Source: Parasutterella muris
GTDB lineage: Bacteria; Pseudomonadota; Gammaproteobacteria; Burkholderiales; Burkholderiaceae_F
Direction of reading: 5' to 3'
Assembly: GCF_943193095.1 (NCBI RefSeq)
Contig: NZ_CALPCV010000007.1
Span: forward strand, 28,144 to 92,143
Length of the DNA stretch: 64,000 nt
A program made the translations under genes and the position numbers. Position 1 is the stretch's first letter. The number at the start of each line of letters is the position of its first letter. The notes beneath the pieces were generated by a model. The model searched no databases, was not told where the DNA came from, and saw only the letters and a list, made by a program, of their open reading frames with translations. Below, one piece after another: positions 19,001 through 26,691 of this stretch.

Positions 19001-20076
19001 AGGGGCGGAAGCACTTCGCCGCTTTCAAGCTCGAATCCGAAATCTTCGGTAGAGACCGAGTAATCCTGCGGACTCATAGCGCCGGAGATTTTGCCTTTGA
19101 CGTATTTTAGCTTCAGCGGCTCCATATCCGGAAGCTGCACGTCCACGTTGGAGAGCGCGCCGATAAACGAAGCCGAAGAGGGTTTCCATTTGGCGAGCGT
19201 GAGCCAGGCAGAGCCTGAGCCGATGCCGCGGTATTTGACCTGGAAGTCCGGGAACCATTTGGCAAGTTCGCCGAAGTTCAGATAATCCGTCTGCGCGAAA
19301 AATTCCGCATCCCAGTTGGCCAGAACAGCGGCATCCAGCAGCGGCGGCTTCAGCGTCGCTTTAACTGTGATGGGCGAACCGATAAAAGAGGGCGGCGTAA
19401 GCGTAAAGGCAAAGAGCTTCTCGCCGGAGCTGCTCTCAAACGCAGCGTTGAAATCTTTAATTTCCAGAGTGTTTCCGGAAGCGTCGTCCACTAATCTAAT
19501 CGTGCCGTCCTTAATTTCCAGAAGACGCTGTTTTAAAAGAAGCTGAATATCTTTAGGAAGCTTTGCCGATGCGCTCTCAAGATCAGCCTCCCCTGAGAGA
19601 AGTTTGTTGAGATCAATGGTTTTTCCAAGAATCGAAAACTTCATCGGTCCCTTGCGTTCCACAGTGACAACCGGTTTGTCCAAAGTGACCGTTTCAAAAA
19701 TCGGTTCCATGGAAGGGATGGAGCGCAAAGAGAGTTTTGCGCTGAGGGATTCGACTTCGATCGGGTTCTGCCCGGAGCCGCCCAGCTGAATATTTTTGAG
19801 CGTCACCTCAGGCTGAAGTCCGGACCAGCCCGCGTCAACACTTCCGAAAGTGACCGGAGCGGAGACGGTTTCAGAGATCTTGTTTTCGATTTGAGCCTTA
19901 TGCCCCTCTATATAAGGAGCAAGAAAATATCGAGCGGCCAGCCATGCGCACCCTAATATTAGATAGACAATGACGATGAACCAGATGATCCATCGAAGCA
20001 GTTTTCTCAGAAAACTCTCGCTTTTCGGCGTGCCGGGCTCTTCTGCAGGAGCGGCGTTATTCGAAATATCACTCAT
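16090..20076 (-). CDS. yhdP: YhdP family AsmA-like envelope protein
   Basis: Very large protein (1328 residues from the ATG at 20076; the frame continues upstream to 20154). One N-terminal membrane helix (LLRWIIWFIVIVYLILGCAWLAA region) is followed by a long beta-rich periplasmic part, ending in an AsmA-type C-terminal domain (GPAAKLLSLLSLQSL...NGTINTQ). YhdP, with TamB and YdbH, is implicated in moving phospholipids from inner to outer membrane. It heads the yhdP-nit-tldD set and diverges from glnE. I chose the later start because MSDISNNAAPAEEP gives a normal short cytoplasmic tail. Confidence 0.92.
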   Translation of the reverse strand: MSDISNNAAPAEEPGTPKSESFLRKLLRWIIWFIVIVYLILGCAWLAARYFLAPYIEGHKAQIENKISETVSAPVTFGSVDAGWSGLQPEVTLKNIQLGGSGQNPIEVESLSAKLSLRSIPSMEPIFETVTLDKPVVTVERKGPMKFSILGKTIDLNKLLSGEADLESASAKLPKDIQLLLKQRLLEIKDGTIRLVDDASGNTLEIKDFNAAFESSSGEKLFAFTLTPPSFIGSPITVKATLKPPLLDAAVLANWDAEFFAQTDYLNFGELAKWFPDFQVKYRGIGSGSAWLTLAKWKPSSASFIGALSNVDVQLPDMEPLKLKYVKGKISGAMSPQDYSVSTEDFGFELESGEVLPPLNLAVKLNRTENNSFSGGSFKADEVDFKSLSALLPSLPLPKEFKSFIAARRLSGNLSNVDISWQGSPDAPKEYNGSLKIVNFSSFGAQGKNNTLWLPGFQNMTADVSMKNGVGTAVLQTKGADFAFPGLFSSAAFRLDNLTGTVEWSTQDRFSINLKDVTLENADASVTVNGTYRTDGSPFGFMDITAGINRGNAAAVWKYMPLIVGTDTINWLRYGLLKGKATGGSARILGQLHNFPFEGSENEKFEVTVNADDVTLDVYPLKFDKPSAQNKAGGIWPVFTKVGGVVRFVGDGMHITADKGSYKNASLISAKVDIPSFSADTVWLDVDASAKGDIPSYLAYVKASPVNGYTAELFSKAEGSGSGTLQLGLKIPLDGPGSVAVNGAFTAENDSINFRHYQIPDLTQVSGTVQFSEKGANAQNIKALCFDEPVTASIVTNSKGAIEVKASGTVPAKALPQIIPNEELALISKDYFRGSATFAANIKIDGSDVNVDIKSPLKGLESALPSPMTKPAAQTSPLHLTINSSGSLTDVSVMVDDYLSTEFILKNGEIDRCAIGNKSLPSLPQHGYAVAFDTSFLSAAAWTKVFDALDKTESNANQKNKVIKLPDIASARISIGELELENFNQNNLTIIGKSVNGQLSASIRSNQIQGAINWRKGGKGVEPHLTANLSKLYIPDAAETVAEETKPVEIQGGWPAINAVIGDLTYGKRRLGHVELVARNTVAANGHLWQIQKLNVTNPAATLKSSGSWLKRFDGFNETHLLLDNEIKSLGGMLTRLDMPNLISAGSGSIKGDLSWEGTPLGFNTESFDGTLNIDLRRGEILKIQPGPAAKLLSLLSLQSLTRYLTLDFRDFYSSGFNFTTIQGKADINNGLMNIKGLTLVGGSATVVMNGTINTQKETENLHLLVLPDVNAAGASIALAIANPIAGIGSFLAQLIFKDPLSKLFSFEYNVTGTWADPIVTKVDSHKF

Positions 20077-20359
20077 TTGTCGGCTAGGCTCATTTTTCAG
20101 CTGTAGTTTCCTAGTATGCAGCAAAAACAACGATCCTTGAAACGATTCTGACAAGCTTATTGAAAAATTTTCCTGCGCACGCGGCCAAGCGGGACGGTAC
20201 GGCGTTCATGATTCGGGATTGTTCTTAATCGCTCCTTCGCCTGCGCCGTCGACGTCATGTCTAAGATTAAAATATTCCTCACGTTACAGAACAAAAACAG
20301 GCGACTGCCCGCGGCTTGCGCACAGCGTTCCGGAGAGCAGCCGAAAGAGCGAAACAACT

Positions 20360-23239
20360 ATGACAGCGAACCAATCCCAGAGCGCACTTTCTCCCCATTC
20401 CAGCCGAATCGGTATTGAAGAGGTTCCGAAGCTTTCTCAGTTTGTGAAACGGTCCCTTCAGGCGTTGTTTTCGGACGCCGAGAGCGCAGAAGCAGCAGAA
20501 TTCCTAAAGCAGCTGACGTTAGAGACGTGGAATAAAGAAAAGATGTACGAGCGGCTAGCCTCAGCGGATACGCCCGAGACGCTCGCAAGCGGAGTACGCA
20601 GGCTTCGCCGTGAGGTGCTTCTGACGCTGGCGGCTAAGGATATGACAGGAGCTGCCGACTTCGAGGAGGTGGTTTCTGCGATGACGGCTCTCGCTGAAGC
20701 GGTGGTGGATCGAACCGTGAGTGTGCATGCGAAAGAGCTCGCAAAGCGATTCGGTGTACCTCATTCTCCGTTAGGTGTTCCGCAGGATCTTCTGGTTGTC
20801 GGCATGGGCAAGCTCGGAGGGGCTGAACTCAATGTTTCCAGCGATATCGATCTCATTTTCTTTTATGACGAAGACGGAGAGTGCCGAGCGACCGAGCAGT
20901 TCCCTTCGGCCCGCAAAATCATCAGCAATAAAGAATTCTATGAGCGGCTGGCAAAAAAGATCATTCCGGCGATCTCCGAACTCACTTGGGAAGGTTTTGC
21001 GTTTCGGGTGGACATGAGACTGAGACCGAACGGAGACTCCGGTCCGATCGTCGGCTCAAGCGAGATGCTGGAAGAGTACCTGATGATGCAGGGCAGGGAG
21101 TGGGAACGGTTTGCGTGGCTCAAGGGCCGCATTGTAAACGGTCCGGTGTTTGCGTCTCAGGAAGAATTTGATATCCAGAAAAAAAATCTCTGGGACATCG
21201 TGCGTCCGTTTGTTTACCGCAAATATTTGGATTTCGGCGCGATCAGCTCTCTTACGGATCTGCATGCGAAAATCCGTCTGGCCGCGCAAAAGCGGGAAGC
21301 GTCCGCGCTTACCGAAGGCAGAAATATCAAGCTTGGCCGCGGCGGGATTCGTGAAATTGAATTTATCGCGCAGACCTTTCAGGTGATCCGCGGCGGAAGA
21401 AATCCGTTTCTGAGAGAACGATCAACGCTGAAAGCGCTTTCTGCGCTCGCCTCTGAAGGCGTACTCGCGCCGGAAAAAGCAAAGCGGCTATCAGAAATCT
21501 ATGTCTTTCTGCGCAATGTGGAGCATGCGCTGCAGTACGAGAACGATCAGCAGACGCAGCTTCTCCCGGAGGATGAGGCGCAGCAGGCCAAAATCGCCCG
21601 CATGCTCGGGCTAAAGCGCGGGGAGCTTTTGTCCTGCCTGAGCGAAAGTTCGGAGTACGTCGCCGCGCGTTTTGATGAAATCTTTCAGACCAAGGCCGAA
21701 GCGGTGTCCGAGGATTGGCCGCTCGGCTGGGAGTCCGGTTCCGTACAGGTGCTTCCCGCGGTGGCGGATCTTCTGCGAAGGAAAGGTTTTGCCGACTGCG
21801 AGGGACTCGCAGGCGCGGTTCTTAACCTGATGTCTCTGAGGCCGCTTCGCCTGATCAACGCGGGCGCAAGAGATCGAATGATTCTTCTTGTGAAAAAGAC
21901 GTTGGACAAGCTCGGCGCGCTCGAGCTTAAGGAGGATGCGCTCATTAGTAAAGATCTTCTGCTTGAGCGCTACCTGCACTTTTTGGAAGTTATCGCGGGG
22001 CGCCCGACTTATGTCTCGCTTCTGCTTCAGTATCCGTCCGCGGCCGAGCGCCTGATCCATGTGCTTGGCGCCGGCAAGTGGGCAGCCGAGTATCTGAATC
22101 GCCATCCGCTGCTGCTTGATGAGCTTTGGGATGAGCGCCTCAGCCAGATTGACGACTACACACCGGTGGATTTCTCAGGCTATATCGAGAGAACCCGAGC
22201 GCGCCTTGCCGATATTGAAGAGGACGATCAGGAGACGCGGATGAATTTGATCCGCGAAGTGCATCATGCGCGGCTTTTCCGCTTGTTTCTCGCTGACTTG
22301 GCCGGCCGCCTGACCGTCGAGCGCCTGGCCGACCAGCTCTCAGCTCTGGCAGACGCGACGCTGGAACTTGCGATGGAAGAGAGCTGGAAGACCGTTCCGG
22401 GGCGCCATCTGGAGCGGCCGAATTTCGCGGTCATCGCCTATGGCAAACTCGGCGGCAAAGAGCTCGCTTATGCGAGCGATTTGGACTTGGTGTTCATTTA
22501 CGAAGACGACGCGCCGGAGGCGGAAAAGATTTACGTTCGCTTTGCGCGCCGCCTGATTAATTGGCTTACTGTCACGACGAGCTCGGGCACGCTCTTTGAT
22601 GTGGATCTGCGGCTGCGTCCGAACGGTGAATCCGGAATGCTGGTGAGCAGCCTTGAAAGCTTTAAAAAGTATGAGCGCAATGACGATGGTACAGGCGCTT
22701 GGCTTTGGGAGCATCAGGCGCTCACGAGAGCGCGCTTCAGTGCGGGAGATCCCGCGATCGGCGCAGAATTTGAAAAGCTGCGCGAAGAGATTCTGAGACG
22801 CGACAGAGATCCCTCCGTTACGGCCGAAGAAGTGCTGAAGATGCGCGAGCGCATGCATGAGGGACACGTCAATAAGACGGATCTTTTTGATCTGAAGCAT
22901 GATGCGGGCGGCATGGTGGATGTTGAATTTATTGTTCAGTATCTGGTGCTTCGATATGCGGCCGAGTATCCGCAGCTCGTCAACAACTTCGGAAATATCA
23001 AACTGCTGGAAATGAGCGCTGAGGCAGGCCTCATTCCTAAGGAAGACGCTCTTGAAACCGTTAAGATTTATCGACGCTATCGAAAGGTGCAGCATGAATT
23101 CCGTCTGAATTCGCCGAGCCTTCCGGTACGGCGCCCCGCTCAGGAGTACGAGCAGGACGTTGAACGCGTGAAATCTCTTTGGCAAACGGTATTTGGAGAT
23201 CGGGCCGCATCTGAGATAAGCGGCACGACAGAAGGTTAA
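20360..23239 (+). CDS. glnE: Glutamine synthetase adenylyltransferase / adenylyl-removing enzyme
   Basis: 959 residues from the ATG at 20360 (family about 950). The frame extends back to a TTG at 20219, but that region is unlike the family. Two nucleotidyltransferase domains are evident: VVGMGKLGGAELNVSSDIDL near residue 150 and AYGKLGGKELAYASDLDL near residue 695. They deadenylylate and adenylylate glutamine synthetase in response to PII and glutamine. It is divergent from yhdP and overlaps the start of the next gene (TAATG), so it is co-translated with the YheT-type hydrolase. Confidence 0.95.
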   Translation: MTANQSQSALSPHSSRIGIEEVPKLSQFVKRSLQALFSDAESAEAAEFLKQLTLETWNKEKMYERLASADTPETLASGVRRLRREVLLTLAAKDMTGAADFEEVVSAMTALAEAVVDRTVSVHAKELAKRFGVPHSPLGVPQDLLVVGMGKLGGAELNVSSDIDLIFFYDEDGECRATEQFPSARKIISNKEFYERLAKKIIPAISELTWEGFAFRVDMRLRPNGDSGPIVGSSEMLEEYLMMQGREWERFAWLKGRIVNGPVFASQEEFDIQKKNLWDIVRPFVYRKYLDFGAISSLTDLHAKIRLAAQKREASALTEGRNIKLGRGGIREIEFIAQTFQVIRGGRNPFLRERSTLKALSALASEGVLAPEKAKRLSEIYVFLRNVEHALQYENDQQTQLLPEDEAQQAKIARMLGLKRGELLSCLSESSEYVAARFDEIFQTKAEAVSEDWPLGWESGSVQVLPAVADLLRRKGFADCEGLAGAVLNLMSLRPLRLINAGARDRMILLVKKTLDKLGALELKEDALISKDLLLERYLHFLEVIAGRPTYVSLLLQYPSAAERLIHVLGAGKWAAEYLNRHPLLLDELWDERLSQIDDYTPVDFSGYIERTRARLADIEEDDQETRMNLIREVHHARLFRLFLADLAGRLTVERLADQLSALADATLELAMEESWKTVPGRHLERPNFAVIAYGKLGGKELAYASDLDLVFIYEDDAPEAEKIYVRFARRLINWLTVTTSSGTLFDVDLRLRPNGESGMLVSSLESFKKYERNDDGTGAWLWEHQALTRARFSAGDPAIGAEFEKLREEILRRDRDPSVTAEEVLKMRERMHEGHVNKTDLFDLKHDAGGMVDVEFIVQYLVLRYAAEYPQLVNNFGNIKLLEMSAEAGLIPKEDALETVKIYRRYRKVQHEFRLNSPSLPVRRPAQEYEQDVERVKSLWQTVFGDRAASEISGTTEG

Positions 23240-24216
23240 TGAGTCTTATTGAATCGGAATACAGAGCTCCATGGTGGCTGCCGGGAGGGCATCTGCAGAC
23301 CATTGTGCCCGCGGAGTTTATGCCGTCCCCTAAAGTCGATTATCGGCGGGAAATATGGGATACGCCCGACGGAGATATCATCGCGGTGGATTTTTCCACA
23401 CCGGAGCCTGCGGATATCGCCGCGCCTGTCATGGTGCACTTTCACGGACTTGAAGGCTCGTCTCAGAGCCATTACGCCCGAAAACTGATGGCGAAATGCG
23501 CAGCTGAAGGCGTCAGAGGCATGGTGGTCCACTATCGCGGCTGCGGCGGAATCAATAACCGAAAGCCGAGGGCGTACTTTGCGGGCGACGCCTGCGAACT
23601 CGACTGGATCTTTGCAAGAATCAAAGAGCGCTATCCGCTGTCTCGGATTTACTCTATGGCGGTTTCTCTCGGCGCAAATAATCTGCTTTTCTGGGCGGGA
23701 ACCCGCGGCTCAAAAGCGGCCTCATATGTCGATCGAATGGTCGCGGTTTGCTCGCCCCTGGATTTGGTTCGCTCAAGTGAGGTCATTTCCAAGGGCTTCA
23801 GTCGGGTGTACGAACTCAATTTTGTGATCACGCTTAAACAGAAGGCGCTTCAGAAGGCGAAGGAGTATCCGGAGCTCTTTGACGCCGAACGCATCAGAAA
23901 AGTTAAACGGCTGAACGAGTACGACGATGTGGTTACCGCGCCGATGCACGGCTTCAAGAACGCACTGGATTACTGGACGAAATGCTCGAGTCTGCCGGTT
24001 CTGTCCTCAGTGACGATTCCGACGTTATTGCTGAACGCGCGCAACGATCCGATTGTCGGCTACGAAATCTTACCGAAAGTTTGCGATGTGCCCGCCTGTA
24101 TGGCATTAGAATATCCGGACACTGGAGGTCACTGCGGTTTTCCGCAGCGGAAATATGAAGGCAGCTTCGGATATCTTTCGAAACGCACCTTCGATTTCTG
24201 TTTCAACGACCGTTAA
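23239..24216 (+). CDS. YheT-family alpha/beta hydrolase
   Basis: 325 residues. N-terminal APWWLPGGHLQTI is diagnostic of the YheT/UPF0017 family (relatives of ABHD1/3). Nucleophile region: SMAVSLGANNLLFWAG. The Asp and His of the triad are probably NARNDPIVG and GGHCGFP. Such proteins are predicted lipid or ester hydrolases; the bacterial substrate is not established. The start codon overlaps the glnE stop. Confidence 0.9.
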   Translation: MSLIESEYRAPWWLPGGHLQTIVPAEFMPSPKVDYRREIWDTPDGDIIAVDFSTPEPADIAAPVMVHFHGLEGSSQSHYARKLMAKCAAEGVRGMVVHYRGCGGINNRKPRAYFAGDACELDWIFARIKERYPLSRIYSMAVSLGANNLLFWAGTRGSKAASYVDRMVAVCSPLDLVRSSEVISKGFSRVYELNFVITLKQKALQKAKEYPELFDAERIRKVKRLNEYDDVVTAPMHGFKNALDYWTKCSSLPVLSSVTIPTLLLNARNDPIVGYEILPKVCDVPACMALEYPDTGGHCGFPQRKYEGSFGYLSKRTFDFCFNDR

Positions 24217-24260
24217 TTAACTTTATTTCCCCCGATCTGTGATGTCGGAAAGGAGAAAAT

Positions 24261-24839
24261 ATGCCGCTTCGCGTTTCAAAGAATTATTCCCTCGGACTGC
24301 TTTACTTCGTTCTTTTCATTTTGACGATTCCGGTCATGAACTGGGTCGTGATGAATGTCGGAACCGTCTGCACTCCGGACGGCCCGTGCCTTATTCCGGT
24401 TGCTCCGGGACTGATGGCGCCGAGCGGCGTTTTAATGGCGGGCATCGCGCTCGTTCTTCGTGACGGTCTTCAATCCAAACTCGGCGTTCGCTGGTCGCTC
24501 TACGCGATTATTCTCGGCGCCGGTCTTTCCGCGTTTTTTGCCGAGCCTTCACTTGTGATCGCCTCTGTCATGGCTTTCTTCTTTTCCGAGCTTGCCGACC
24601 TCGTGGTCTACACGCCGATGAGAAAGCGTTATCCGGCTTGGGCTATTATGGTAAGCGGCCTGGTCGGCTCTTTTGTCGACAGTGCGATCTTCCTTTCGCT
24701 TGCCTTCGGATCCATAGAATTTATTTTCGGACAGGTTCTCGGCAAGTTCTGGATGTCGCTCGCCGTCGCGCTTCTGATCGGCTTTATGCACTATCGCCGC
24801 AGCCGCGCTTCCGATCATCATCAGGAACTGCTTAACTAA
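24261..24839 (+). CDS. VUT-family integral membrane transporter
   Basis: 192 residues, about six membrane helices, with the family's GLMAPSGVLMAGIALVLRD and FFFSELADLVVYTPMRKR segments. VUT proteins include YhhQ-type queuosine-precursor importers and the family is often labelled vitamin uptake transporter. Whether this one carries a queuosine precursor is not shown by sequence. Good SD (AGGAGA) 5 bp before the ATG. It stands between the YheT gene and hemH in the same direction. Confidence 0.8.
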   Translation: MPLRVSKNYSLGLLYFVLFILTIPVMNWVVMNVGTVCTPDGPCLIPVAPGLMAPSGVLMAGIALVLRDGLQSKLGVRWSLYAIILGAGLSAFFAEPSLVIASVMAFFFSELADLVVYTPMRKRYPAWAIMVSGLVGSFVDSAIFLSLAFGSIEFIFGQVLGKFWMSLAVALLIGFMHYRRSRASDHHQELLN

Positions 24840-24848
24840 TACGCTATC

Positions 24849-25835
24849 GTGAATAAGACAAAAACTGCCGTTCTGCTCATTAACCTCGGTTCTCCGAGTG
24901 CTCCGACCGCTCAGGCGGTTCGCCCTTATCTGCGGCAGTTTTTATCGGATCGCCGTGTGGTTGAAGTAAATCCGATTCTCTGGAATCTGATACTGCGTCT
25001 TGCGATTCTCCCCTTTAGAAGCCCTGTCTCCGCTAAGCGCTACGAGTCCGTTTGGCTTCCCGAGGGCTCTCCTTTGATTGTGTACACCGAGCGCTTGGCG
25101 AAGAAACTTCAGAAGGCCTTTGATGAGGAAGGCAGCGCGGTCAAAGTCGCTTTTGCCATGCGTTATGGAGAGCCGGATCAGGATCGCATCTTCCGAGAGC
25201 TGCATGAGAAAGAGGGTTTTGACAATATTGTTGTTCTTCCGCTTTATCCGCAGTATTCCGCGACGACGACCGCTTCTGTCGCCGATATCCTCGGCGCGTC
25301 TCTTGCCAAAATGAGAAGCCAGCCGCACTGGCATCTGATTCGTGATTATCACGACAATCCCGAGTATGCGCGCGCGATCGCCGCTTCAATTAAAGCGCAT
25401 TGGAAAACGAAGGGTGAGCTTGGAGAAAAGGATCGCCTCGTTCTTTCTTTTCACGGGATGCCGAAGCGTTACTGCGATTTAGGCGACCCTTATGACCGTC
25501 AGGTCAGAAAATCGGCTCAGATGATTATTGATGAGCTCGGTATTGCGCCGGAAGAAGCGGTCATCGCCTATCAGTCCCGATTCGGCAAAGAAGAGTGGCT
25601 TCAGCCGTATCTGACGCCGCAGCTTGAGCGTCTGGCTGCGGAAGGCGTTGAGCGGGTTGACATCCTCTGTCCGGGATTTTCCATTGACTGTCTGGAGACT
25701 TTGGAAGAGGTTTCAGACGAAGCTCGTCAGACGTTTTTATCCAAGGGTGGTAAAGAATATAACTACATCGAATGTCTTAACGATTCCTCGGATGCGGTAT
25801 CACTCATTAAAAATCTTGTATCCAAACATCTCTAA
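24849..25835 (+). CDS. hemH: Ferrochelatase
   Basis: 328 residues. Inserts Fe2+ into protoporphyrin IX, the last step of heme synthesis, needed for the several c-type cytochromes in this window. The N-terminal VLLINLGSP, the active-site His region LSFHGMPKRYCDLGDPY near residue 200 and the acidic CPGFSIDCLETLEE near residue 280 are all visible. The start is GTG at 24849, chosen because MNKTKTAVLLINLGSP matches the family; there is no strong SD. It lies 9 bp after the VUT gene. Confidence 0.95.
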   Translation: MNKTKTAVLLINLGSPSAPTAQAVRPYLRQFLSDRRVVEVNPILWNLILRLAILPFRSPVSAKRYESVWLPEGSPLIVYTERLAKKLQKAFDEEGSAVKVAFAMRYGEPDQDRIFRELHEKEGFDNIVVLPLYPQYSATTTASVADILGASLAKMRSQPHWHLIRDYHDNPEYARAIAASIKAHWKTKGELGEKDRLVLSFHGMPKRYCDLGDPYDRQVRKSAQMIIDELGIAPEEAVIAYQSRFGKEEWLQPYLTPQLERLAAEGVERVDILCPGFSIDCLETLEEVSDEARQTFLSKGGKEYNYIECLNDSSDAVSLIKNLVSKHL

Positions 25836-25863
25836 AACCTGAATTTAGGTGGGTAGAAAACAG

Positions 25864-25891
25864 CGGTCGAATTGAATTTTCGGCCGTTTTT
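25864..25891 (+). terminator. Terminator after hemH
   Basis: 8-bp stem CGGTCGAA/TTCGGCCG (one G-U pair) with a 7-nt loop, followed by TTTTT. Confidence 0.7.
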
Positions 25892-25971
25892 GCTTTTCCG
25901 GGCAACATACTTAAATCGGGGCATTCTTATTCACGTTTCTACCTATATTTTTCATAATGCTCGACAGAGAG

Positions 25972-25999
25972 GTTGAAAAAAGGTCGTGCGACCTCATAT
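25972..25999 (+). promoter_or_regulatory. Candidate sigma-32 heat-shock promoter of grpE
   Basis: GTTGAA (25972-25977), a 14-bp spacer, then CCTCATAT (25992-25999), against the RpoH consensus CTTGAA-N13/14-CCCCATNT (5/6 and 7/8). The spacer contains a perfect palindrome GGTCGTGCGACC (25982-25992, partly overlapping the -10). It is 62 bp before the grpE ATG chosen here. Confidence 0.6.
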
Positions 26000-26061
26000 C
26001 AATCAATAAGGGGCGCAGAACGGCAAAGCGCTCTGATTCTCGAAAAGATAAGGAAAGCTTG

Positions 26062-26604
26062 ATGCAAGAGAATGATTTGAAAAAGGAAATGAATCTCGGT
26101 GAAGACGCCGAGGTTCAGACAGCACAGGAGGAGACGCCGGAATTGCCGGATCAGAGTCTCTCGGATGAACTCGCAAAAGCCCAGGCGAAGGCCAATGAAA
26201 ATTATGACCTTTATGTCAGAGCCGTCGCGGAAGCCGAAAATGTGCGTCGCCGTTCAGCCGAAGATGTGGCCAAAGCTCGCAAGTTCGGTATTGAGAAATT
26301 TGCAGAAGCTATGCTGCCCGTGGTCGACAGCATGGAAAAGGCGCTTGAAGCGTCAGCAAATGAAAGCGGCCCTCTCAAAGAGGGTCTGGAGATTACCTAC
26401 CGTCAGCTGCTCAGCGCACTTGAACACAACGGAATGAAATGCGAGAACCCTGTGGGCCTCAAATTTGATCCGAATTCAATGCAGGCGATCACTATGGTGA
26501 ATGATCCCTCGGTCCAGCCCGGATGTGTCGCTCAGGTATTCCAGCGCGGCTGGAAAATTGCCGATCGGGTTCTTCGTCCGGCAATGGTTGCGGTAGCTCA
26601 GTAG
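26062..26604 (+). CDS. grpE: Nucleotide exchange factor GrpE
   Basis: 180 residues from the ATG at 26062. The frame reaches back to 25957, but that stretch overlaps the candidate heat-shock promoter, and an AAGGA SD precedes 26062. An acidic N-terminal tail and a long coiled coil (DELAKAQAKANENYDLYVRAVAEAENVRRR) lead to the C-terminal beta domain with GGM-like FQRGWKIADRVLRPAMV. Releases ADP from DnaK. First gene of grpE-dnaK-dnaJ. Confidence 0.95.
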   Translation: MQENDLKKEMNLGEDAEVQTAQEETPELPDQSLSDELAKAQAKANENYDLYVRAVAEAENVRRRSAEDVAKARKFGIEKFAEAMLPVVDSMEKALEASANESGPLKEGLEITYRQLLSALEHNGMKCENPVGLKFDPNSMQAITMVNDPSVQPGCVAQVFQRGWKIADRVLRPAMVAVAQ

Positions 26605-26691
26605 CCGGGCCTTGTTTTTTCAAGAATCGACTCAATATACATACTTAACAGCATGGCGGAATGATCCGCTTGCAAGAGAGGAAAATTTAAA

